A DNA stretch of 8,968 nucleotides, taken from assembly GCA_016839655.1 (NCBI GenBank), contig JAEOTW010000059.1:1-8968 (forward strand). The letters are read 5' to 3'. The stretch's first letter is position 1. Every line of letters starts with the position of its first letter. The position numbers and the translations under genes are program-made. The notes below the pieces were generated by a model. It was not told the DNA's origin and did no database searches. It was given only the letters and a program-made list of their open reading frames with translations. Positions 4,664-8,968 of this stretch are shown piece after piece. Source of the stretch: Promethearchaeota archaeon (GTDB lineage: Archaea; Asgardarchaeota; Lokiarchaeia; Sigynarchaeales; SOKP01).

Positions 4664-6010
4664 ATGTTTATTTCAAAGATTGGAGTTACTAACTTTAAAT
4701 CATTTGATGAAATCGAGGTGCCCTTATCTAATTTTAATGTACTTATCGGAGCTAATGCTTCAGGGAAATCAAACTTTGTAGAAATTTTTGAATTTTTAGA
4801 CGATGTTTTTACTTTGGGTCTAGATAATGCTATTTCATTGAAAGGAGGTAGGGATTTTATTAGAAATGTTAATATTGGATTTGATAAAACTTTACGAATA
4901 AGTGTTGAAATAAATTGTGAAGGAGATGAAATTAATACATTATTAATAAAAAGGATTGAGGATAGGAGGGATAATAATATTAATGGCTCGAAAGTGAGAA
5001 CATTGTTTAGAATTACTAGGAAGAGATATAATTATAAAATATATAACATCAAATATGATTTTGAGATATATTTTTTGAAGACTAGAAAAGATTTTAGAGT
5101 AGTATCTGAGAACTTAAGTTGTGAAGGAAATATATATGAGTATGCTAGAGGTAAAATGTCTATAGAAAAAGATGTAAGGGATTCTATAGGTATGGGTTAT
5201 TTAAATATTACTAGAATGGAGACTAAATTAAATGCAATATTTAATACCGATATAGAAGATTTGGAATTAAGTTTTTCTAATATAATTCCTGATTTTACTA
5301 GTTATTTAAAGCTTGTTCGAGGGGTAACTAAGAAAAAACTATTTTTAGAATCAGAGTATATGCCATCTTTTGTATCTAGTATAAGGAGTTTTTTTAGAAG
5401 TATTTCAATATATAATATTGATCCTAGATTATCAAAGATATCTGCGCGTTTCACGGGAAAAAATGAATTAGAACTGGACGGTAATAATTTAGTAATTGTA
5501 TTAAAAAATTTATTAGAGAATAAAAATCAAAAAGAAGATTTTTCACTGCTATTGAGAAGTACATTACCTTTTATTGAAGATTTGATGATAGAGAGATTTT
5601 CAGATAAAACCCTTATAGCTAGTATAAAGGAGAGATATTCAAAGAAAAAATATTTTCCAGCATCACTTATGTCTGATGGTACAATAAGTGTATTAGCGTT
5701 AATAATTATTTTATATTTTGAGGAAAAAAAACTAATATTAATAGAAGAACCTGAAAGAAATATACATCCTTCATTAATATCAAAACTTGTAAATATGATG
5801 AAAGATGTAAGTAATAAAAAACAGATAATTATAACAACTCATAATCCTGAAATAGTAAAATATGCTGGCTTAGATAATTTATGTTTAGTAAAAAGAGATA
5901 AAAATGGATATACAAGTATTAGTACAGTATACACCATTAAATATTTAAAAACATTTTTAGAAGAAGAAATTGGAATAGAAGAGTTATTTGTGGATAATCT
6001 ATTGAGGTAA
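4664..6010 (+). CDS. AAA_21/COG4637-type ATPase of a split ATPase/TOPRIM system
   Basis: Starting at ATG 4664 this is a 448-residue ABC/SMC-like ATPase. It begins MFISKIGVTNFKSF, the usual first strand of OLD/RecF-type ATPases. Walker A is GANASGKS (29-36). IDPRL followed by LELDGNNLVIVLKNLL in the middle is typical of COG4637 ATPases. The ABC-type signature is MSDGT (336-340), Walker B is ILIEEPE (about 358-364) and the H-loop is TTHNPE with His393. All catalytic elements appear intact. A frame reaching back to 4529 exists, but that stretch is antisense to the zinc-ribbon gene and has a different composition, so the later ATG is preferred. The next gene begins within six bases and encodes a TOPRIM-like protein. 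In RloA/RloB, AbiL and PARIS such an ATPase senses a phage trigger and releases or activates its TOPRIM partner; that role here is inferred. Confidence 0.9.
   Translation: MFISKIGVTNFKSFDEIEVPLSNFNVLIGANASGKSNFVEIFEFLDDVFTLGLDNAISLKGGRDFIRNVNIGFDKTLRISVEINCEGDEINTLLIKRIEDRRDNNINGSKVRTLFRITRKRYNYKIYNIKYDFEIYFLKTRKDFRVVSENLSCEGNIYEYARGKMSIEKDVRDSIGMGYLNITRMETKLNAIFNTDIEDLELSFSNIIPDFTSYLKLVRGVTKKKLFLESEYMPSFVSSIRSFFRSISIYNIDPRLSKISARFTGKNELELDGNNLVIVLKNLLENKNQKEDFSLLLRSTLPFIEDLMIERFSDKTLIASIKERYSKKKYFPASLMSDGTISVLALIIILYFEEKKLILIEEPERNIHPSLISKLVNMMKDVSNKKQIIITTHNPEIVKYAGLDNLCLVKRDKNGYTSISTVYTIKYLKTFLEEEIGIEELFVDNLLR
6004..6008 (+). promoter_or_regulatory. Ribosome site overlapping the ATPase stop
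   Basis: GAGGT sits inside the last codons of the ATPase gene, touching its TAA, and seven bases before the TTG at 6016. It decides this rare start and suggests coupled, stoichiometric translation of the pair. Confidence 0.6.
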
Positions 6011-6015
6011 ACTAT

Positions 6016-6537
6016 TTGTCCGATACAATATATGTATTAATGGAAGGTGATAGAGACTTAGATTATTATGAAACATTAATAGAACCAATATTAAATAATA
6101 AATATGACCAAGTAATACCGTATAAATATATACAGAAAAAAAAAGAAAAAGTTAATAAATATATAAAAGTCATAAAAAAGATAAAAGCAGATTATTATGT
6201 TTTAACTGACATGGATGAATCAGAATCTGTAGAAGATGCAATACAAAAAATATTAAATAGAATGGATAATTTAATAGATAAAAATAATGTGATTGTTGTT
6301 ATTAAAGAAATTGAATGTTGGTATATTGCAGGTATGCCACAATCATTTATCGAAAGATATGATATTAATTTAGATATTTCAAATACAGAAATATATGAAA
6401 AAGAAGATTTTGATTGTATTATTCCTACCAATATGTCTCATGTGATTTTTTATACTAGAATTTTAGAATTATATGATTGTAATAATGCGATTAAAAGAAA
6501 TAATTCTTTAAAATTTTTTTACGACTTGATAAAATAA
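6016..6537 (+). CDS. TOPRIM-like (DUF4276/RloB-type) partner protein
   Basis: A 173-residue protein with the layout of small TOPRIM proteins. IYVLMEGDRDLDYYE (5-19) carries the catalytic Glu10 after the first strand. YYVLTDMDES (60-69) gives the DxD pair Asp65/Asp67 that binds metal. VVIKEIECWYIAG (94-106) matches the conserved E-x-E-x-W segment of DUF4276 and RloB-like proteins. TOPRIM domains in OLD-related defence systems are metal-dependent nucleases that cut DNA or tRNA. The TTG start at 6016 is supported by GAGGT overlapping the ATPase stop. The protein is shorter than PARIS AriB (DUF4435), so it fits RloB/AbiL-type or DUF4276 partners better. Codon use is as AT-rich as in the ATPase, and the two form one transfer unit. 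GC content jumps up directly after the stop. Confidence 0.82.
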   Translation: MSDTIYVLMEGDRDLDYYETLIEPILNNKYDQVIPYKYIQKKKEKVNKYIKVIKKIKADYYVLTDMDESESVEDAIQKILNRMDNLIDKNNVIVVIKEIECWYIAGMPQSFIERYDINLDISNTEIYEKEDFDCIIPTNMSHVIFYTRILELYDCNNAIKRNNSLKFFYDLIK

Positions 6538-6639
6538 AAGCCTTCCCGATTACGCCGCGCAGATCACCCCGATTATGGGAGTCGGGTGTTAACATGGCAA
6601 AACCTACAATATTGGTAGATTTCCCCTGACCTTTCGACA

Positions 6640-6691
6640 GTGTTGGGGCGTGGCGCGTCGACGCAATTAGTCTGTAATTAAAACCCAACAC
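6640..6691. repeat. Nested palindrome cluster
   Basis: The outer 8-bp arms GTGTTGGG and CCCAACAC are 36 bases apart and enclose two further perfect dyads (6655-6664 and 6665-6679). The whole can extrude as a cruciform or fold as an RNA structure at the 3' end of the protease transcript. Confidence 0.6.
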
Positions 6692-6693
6692 GC

Positions 6694-6708
6694 TTACCTA
6701 CGCCCCCC
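6694..6708 (+). repeat. Direct repeat TTACCTACGCCCCCC, right copy
   Basis: This matches 1996-2010 with one mismatch and abuts the stop codon of the prohead protease. See the left copy. Confidence 0.5.
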
Positions 6709-7641
6709 TTAGATTTTAATATCCCTGATATCCTTGACTTTTCCTAGCTTCACTTTGTCTCTTCTTTGACCGAAGATCAACTCTCTGATATCTTCACGAG
6801 CATTCGCCATAGAGGGTTGATCCTTCTCATCATAGGCGATTCCTCGCGATCCTTCTGTTCTCGTCTGTAAATCCCGATAAGCTTCCCACAAGAATTGAAT
6901 CTGGTCTAGCGATAGCGAGCCTATCTTGTCGATTGTGTTCGCGTTGAATGTCTCGTCGCACGTCGAGAGCATCCATAATTGCTTGGAAATCCGCTCATAT
7001 TCGGCGCGCTTTTCCGCAAGTTCATACTGGATCGCCTCGAAGTCGGCGCGATCCACCACCATTTTCCCTTTAGCAACTATCAGTTCCTCCATAGCGAGAA
7101 AATCAACCTCAGTTAACTGAACATCGACGGGATGGTTTTCGTCGGCTTCGACCTCTATTGAGAACTCAAAGCTTGGTTCGAAAGTTGCCCCTTCGACTGC
7201 TGGAAAAAGTACAAGAGACAATTCCTTTACGGTGATCCCATTAAGTTTCTTCAACGCCTGACCATCAAGCGCGATATTCTCAATATCCTGAACGTGTAAG
7301 CCCACGCTCACGCTGTTAACTAGACCCCTTCTTATCTTCTCCGCGATCTCCTCGTCAACGATCTCGCCCTTGAATTTCACTAGCGAATTTTCTTGCCACG
7401 CCGATGTTACTGATCCACAAACATCTCTAATGCTGTGACTGTGATCGATTAGAAAGGGTGCGCCTTCAAGCGTACGGGTAACGTTTTCAAGCTCACCATC
7501 AGGAATAAAAACCCCCTTATTGGCAATGACCCCGCTCCTGAAGGCGACACCCTTGACGCGAACGCCACTCGTAATGCTGTCGTCGTCTCCATCTTGAAGT
7601 GTAATAAGATCGTTGTACGTTAGAATGACATTCCTACTCAT
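6709..7641 (-). CDS. HK97-type prohead maturation protease
   Basis: A 310-residue protein whose first 160 residues match the serine protease that processes HK97-fold capsid precursors. VKGVAFRSGVIANKGVFIPD (29-48) is the first strand pair. The likely catalytic His67 lies in FLIDHSHS, the nucleophile Ser112 in NSVSVGL (aligned to the GLSIGY motif) and the acidic residue Glu140 in KELSLVLFPA. CGSVTSAW and FKGEIVD fit the strands between. The C-terminal half (about 175-310) is helical with a coiled-coil-like segment near 195-222 (EAIQYELAEKRAEYERISKQ) and may act as a fused scaffold. It would cut scaffold and capsid delta domains inside the prohead. The ATG at 7641 overlaps the end of the upstream gene by 8 bases, so they share a transcript. 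No capsid gene follows, and no portal or terminase lies upstream within the window. Confidence 0.9.
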   Translation of the reverse strand: MSRNVILTYNDLITLQDGDDDSITSGVRVKGVAFRSGVIANKGVFIPDGELENVTRTLEGAPFLIDHSHSIRDVCGSVTSAWQENSLVKFKGEIVDEEIAEKIRRGLVNSVSVGLHVQDIENIALDGQALKKLNGITVKELSLVLFPAVEGATFEPSFEFSIEVEADENHPVDVQLTEVDFLAMEELIVAKGKMVVDRADFEAIQYELAEKRAEYERISKQLWMLSTCDETFNANTIDKIGSLSLDQIQFLWEAYRDLQTRTEGSRGIAYDEKDQPSMANAREDIRELIFGQRRDKVKLGKVKDIRDIKI

Positions 7642-7855
7642 TTCCTGCCTCTACTTTTCTGGGTCTTCCCACTGGCCTTTTCTTGGTACGCTCGTCTAGC
7701 TCTTCTACCCGTCTCTCTAATTCCTCAACTGCCTTCAGAAGTTCGCTCAATACTAGGAAGACCTTCCTTTTGCCAATTACCGAATAACCCCCGTCTCTTC
7801 CTCCGTGCTTATTTGCGAGATTCCTGATTTCCAGTTTTAAGTCATCCCTATTCAT
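7634..7855 (-). CDS. Basic coiled-coil protein with AT-hook-like tail
   Basis: A 73-residue protein starting MNRDDLKLEIRNL. Residues 32-57 (VFLVLSELLKAVEELERRVEE region) show a regular heptad of L and V consistent with a coiled coil. The C-terminus holds RPVGRPRK (60-67), with a GRP core as in AT-hook DNA-binding motifs. I recognise no family; a small DNA-binding or head-assembly accessory is possible. The ATG at 7855 is preferred over the in-frame TTG at 7858 because the upstream gene's TGA overlaps it as TGATG, and its own 3' end overlaps the protease by 8 bases. The chain of overlaps shows a tightly coupled operon with the protease. Confidence 0.75.
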   Translation of the reverse strand: MNRDDLKLEIRNLANKHGGRDGGYSVIGKRKVFLVLSELLKAVEELERRVEELDERTKKRPVGRPRKVEAGNE

Positions 7856-8028
7856 CAAATTACCATCCCTGCTGGTTCTGGTCGTTCCTCAATGTCGAAT
7901 GCAACCATGTGGAATTTTACTGCATAGTTGAATACCTTATCCTTTGATTCCTCATCTAGATTCTTTACAGCTCCAAATGCTGTTATGAGTCGGTTGATAG
8001 CCTCACTCTCATCTTTTGTCCAGTTCAT
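7855..8028 (-). CDS. Small hypothetical protein (57 residues) in the protease operon
   Basis: An ATG at 8028 opens a 57-residue frame starting MNWTKDESEAINRLITAFG and ending ERPEPAGMVI. It fills the gap between the genes at 7634 and 8039. AGGTGA is seven bases upstream, overlapping the end of the preceding gene, and its stop TGA overlaps the next start as TGATG. Residues 5-43 look like an amphipathic helical bundle. There is no membrane segment and no recognisable family. Coupling to the protease transcript on both sides makes it a real gene despite its size; a virion-assembly accessory is the natural guess. Confidence 0.72.
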   Translation of the reverse strand: MNWTKDESEAINRLITAFGAVKNLDEESKDKVFNYAVKFHMVAFDIEERPEPAGMVI

Positions 8029-8033
8029 TTGAA

Positions 8034-8039
8034 ATCACC
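8034..8039 (-). promoter_or_regulatory. Shine-Dalgarno site AGGTGA overlapping the upstream stop
   Basis: On the minus strand the TAG ending the 137-residue gene runs straight into GTGATTTCAAATG. The AGGTGA formed with that stop sits about seven bases before ATG 8028, giving translational coupling. Edges are accurate to one or two bases. Confidence 0.6.
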
Positions 8040-8452
8040 TAGAGATTGACGCCTCGCAGCCTGTCTTTGAACTCCTTTATTTCGTCCTTGTTGGATTCTC
8101 TATCGGAAAGCAGAAAGTCGTATCTTCTATTCTGGACATCTGCGTAAAAGTTCCTGATTCTTCTCAGTCTGTTGCCCCCGCGTTCGTTGATGTGAGCTAG
8201 TATGAAATCTGGGGTTATCGATTCGATTTTTTCGTCCTCATTCATTTTACGCATAGTTTTAAGGCTTTTATTCATACCCTGCAAGAAGTCTAACTTATCA
8301 CTCATAGATAGAGATATCCACTTTTTCTCATATTTTATAGCCTCGAATAAATCTACTAGTTTTCTATCGTAATCATATCTAATCATATCTAAAGTTGCAC
8401 TAATAATAGTGAGTATCCTGTAGTTATTAAATGTTTCTATTATAACTAACAC
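8039..8452 (-). CDS. Hypothetical helical charged protein, first gene of the protease operon
   Basis: A frame of 137 residues from a GTG at 8452. The N-terminus is hydrophobic and mixed (MLVIIETFNNYRILTIISAT). After Met23 (codon at 8386) comes a highly charged helical protein with IRYDYDRKLVDLFEAIKYEK, a basic RGGNRLRRIRNFYADVQNRR segment and a charged tail (DEIKEFKDRLRGVNL). I do not recognise it. The start is uncertain: GTG 8452 has an AT-rich TATA-like element close upstream but no ribosome site, and ATG 8386 is a possible alternative. It is the promoter-proximal gene of the minus-strand operon that ends with the prohead protease. The following 57-residue gene uses a ribosome site overlapping this gene's stop. 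Confidence 0.7.
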   Translation of the reverse strand: MLVIIETFNNYRILTIISATLDMIRYDYDRKLVDLFEAIKYEKKWISLSMSDKLDFLQGMNKSLKTMRKMNEDEKIESITPDFILAHINERGGNRLRRIRNFYADVQNRRYDFLLSDRESNKDEIKEFKDRLRGVNL

Positions 8453-8466
8453 TTTATTATAGATTT

Positions 8467-8480
8467 TTTTATAATTTATT
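8467..8480 (-). promoter_or_regulatory. TATA-like promoter of the protease operon
   Basis: On the minus strand AATAAATTATAAAA lies 15-28 bases before GTG 8452 in a very AT-rich stretch. It is the only good TATA candidate upstream of the four-gene operon. Confidence 0.45.
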
Positions 8481-8507
8481 CAGCAGTATCTTTTACCACC
8501 ATATGTT

Positions 8508-8538
8508 ATTGCGCGCTTTGCATGTAACTGCGCGCAAT
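8508..8538. repeat. Perfect inverted repeat ATTGCGCGC / GCGCGCAAT
   Basis: Nine-bp arms at 8508-8516 and 8530-8538 are separated by 13 bases. Single arms of the same sequence flank the tautomerase gene (GCGCGCAAT at 1009-1017, ATTGCGCGC at 1281-1289). The repeat lies about 55 bases upstream of the start of the protease operon and just beyond its TATA-like box, where a regulator could bind. Confidence 0.7.
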
Positions 8539-8646
8539 TATTACGAAGGCTACTACACAGAAATTTCGCAAGGCCTCCGCCTGCACCGTGCGGCTCTTAT
8601 TGTTCGTCGTTCACGGCGTATATGAGAAAAAGATAATCTGTATATC

Positions 8647-8677
8647 CTAGTACCCTTCGAACCCTTCGTACCCTTCG
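8647..8677. repeat. Right CGAAGGG triple repeat (inverted copy of 1402-1432)
   Basis: CTAG is followed by TACCCTTCG, AACCCTTCG and TACCCTTCG. This is the reverse complement of the array at 1402-1432 with two A/T exchanges in 31 bp. TATATCCT precedes both arrays in the same direct orientation, adding to the similarity. Confidence 0.85.
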
Positions 8678-8900
8678 CTCCATTCAGCGATATTAACTCA
8701 ATGCGATTTCAACAATCACACTACCAGCCACTCCCGAAGCTCCGACTATACAGTATGCCGTATGGCGCCGCCTGAAAAAGCCCGAAAGAGAAAATGAAGC
8801 TCAAATCCTAATACTTATACAAATATCCAGACTAGCTGGTCAACTCCAACTGGTTAACACCAACCTCTTATATTATACATAACAGGATTCTTGTCCTTTG

Positions 8901-8968
8901 TTAAAAAAAGGGGGAAACAAGCCCCTTCCTGACGAAATACTCAAGAAGAGCTGTTTCTACCATTTGGG
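8901..8968 (-). CDS. C-terminal end of a ribbon-helix-helix-like protein (partial)
   Basis: The minus strand is open from the window edge to a TAA at 8901-8903. The last 21 residues begin QMVETALLEYFVRKG and end LVSPFF. The pattern (S/x)QMVETALLEYFVRKGL closely fits the C-terminal helix of CopG/Arc-type ribbon-helix-helix DNA-binding proteins (family pattern S-x-hh-E-x-A-L-x-x-Y-hh). Such proteins are transcription regulators or antitoxins and are common in archaeal viruses. Only this helix is visible, so the assignment is tentative. Its last codons overlap a GGGG/CCCC stem followed by seven T, which would serve as terminator. Confidence 0.5.
   Translation of the reverse strand, partial: QMVETALLEYFVRKGLVSPFF
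8903..8927 (-). terminator. Hairpin plus T7 terminator overlapping the last codons of the partial gene
   Basis: On the minus strand AAGGGG and CCCCTT (8-base loop CTTGTTTC) are followed by a run of T. The T-run itself encodes the final Phe codons and part of the stop, so termination and coding overlap. Confidence 0.55.

Larger units (their letters stand above)
6538..6708. other. Structured spacer between cargo block 2 and the prohead protease
   Basis: GC content returns to backbone level immediately after the stop at 6537. A CCCGA/TCGGG hairpin lies at 6568-6572 and 6582-6586. Further right GTGTTGGG (6640-6647) pairs with CCCAACAC (6684-6691), enclosing the 10-bp palindrome GCGTCGACGC (6655-6664) and the dyad AATTA-GTCTG-TAATT (6665-6679). 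No convincing gene is seen; the open frame on the minus strand here resembles no family and has no ribosome site. In tailed viruses the capsid gene would be expected at this place downstream of the protease. Confidence 0.5.
8453..8900. other. Non-coding region upstream of the protease operon
   Basis: This holds the operon promoter, the ATTGCGCGC/GCGCGCAAT inverted repeat, a GC-rich patch with short dyads (8575-8600, for example GCACCGTGC), the right CGAAGGG triple repeat and a minus-strand open stretch (8800 to 8693) that has no start codon. CTGGTCAAC and CTGGTTAAC recur near 8836-8860. TATAATATA-like sequence on the minus strand near 8870 could be a promoter, but no gene follows it. I see no convincing gene. 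Confidence 0.45.

Noticed and set aside
6491..6691. 66-residue minus-strand frame across the structured spacer
   Set aside because: It overlaps the TOPRIM gene antisense, crosses the GC transition and palindromes, lacks a ribosome site and resembles no family.
6925..7120. Plus-strand frame inside the protease gene
   Set aside because: It is antisense to a conserved, well-supported CDS, with no start signals.
8575..8600. GC-rich hairpins resembling a structured RNA or group II intron end
   Set aside because: Only short dyads such as GCACCGTGC are present. No domain V-like hairpin or reverse-transcriptase sequence is nearby.
8693..8800. Minus-strand open frame ending YCIVGASGVAGSVIVEIALS
   Set aside because: It reads like a protein tail, but there is no start codon after the upstream stop, no ribosome site and no recognisable family. 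It is kept only as a possible remnant.

Overview
The window looks archaeal. Several genes are preceded by AGGTGA, GAGGT or the full GGAGGTGA motif, matching an archaeal anti-Shine-Dalgarno. Others have an AT-rich TATA-like box about 25-35 bases before a start with no ribosome site. T-tracts rather than classical hairpins follow genes. A 46-residue zinc-ribbon protein, a membrane-anchored thermonuclease homologue and an HK97-type prohead protease fit a provirus or provirus remnant in an uncultivated archaeon. Bathyarchaeia or a related Thermoproteota lineage is my guess, with no marker gene to prove it.

Layout: 75-602 (+) is a membrane-anchored DUF4760-like protein. 603-1509 is mostly non-coding and rich in repeats, with one 57-residue 4-oxalocrotonate tautomerase-like gene (1059-1232, +) lying between two copies of a 25-bp direct repeat. 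From about 1500 to the right edge the moderate-GC genes all lie on the minus strand: an acidic 80-residue protein, a truncated thermonuclease (2000-2347), a zinc ribbon (4456-4596), the prohead protease (6709-7641), three small coupled upstream genes (7634-8452) and the C-terminus of a ribbon-helix-helix-like protein (8901 to the edge).

Into this minus-strand backbone are set two blocks of very AT-rich plus-strand genes. Block 1 (2705-4418) holds two adjacent genes of unknown family, the second with an N-terminal membrane segment. Block 2 (4664-6537) is an AAA_21/COG4637-type ATPase coupled to a small TOPRIM-like protein, the split ATPase/TOPRIM layout of RloA/RloB, AbiL, PARIS and other OLD-related antiviral systems. 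Composition, strand and position suggest accessory cargo ('morons') carried by the provirus, probably for defence against other viruses. The zinc-ribbon gene between the blocks points to two insertions rather than one.

The most unusual structural signal is a 31-bp array of three 9-bp units (CGAAGGGTA/T) plus CTAG at 1402-1432, which recurs in inverted orientation with two mismatches at 8647-8677. The pair brackets nearly every minus-strand gene and both cargo blocks. It could mark the ends or control sites of one 7.3-kb element. Portal, terminase and major capsid genes are absent from the window, so the provirus is either incomplete or continues outside it.
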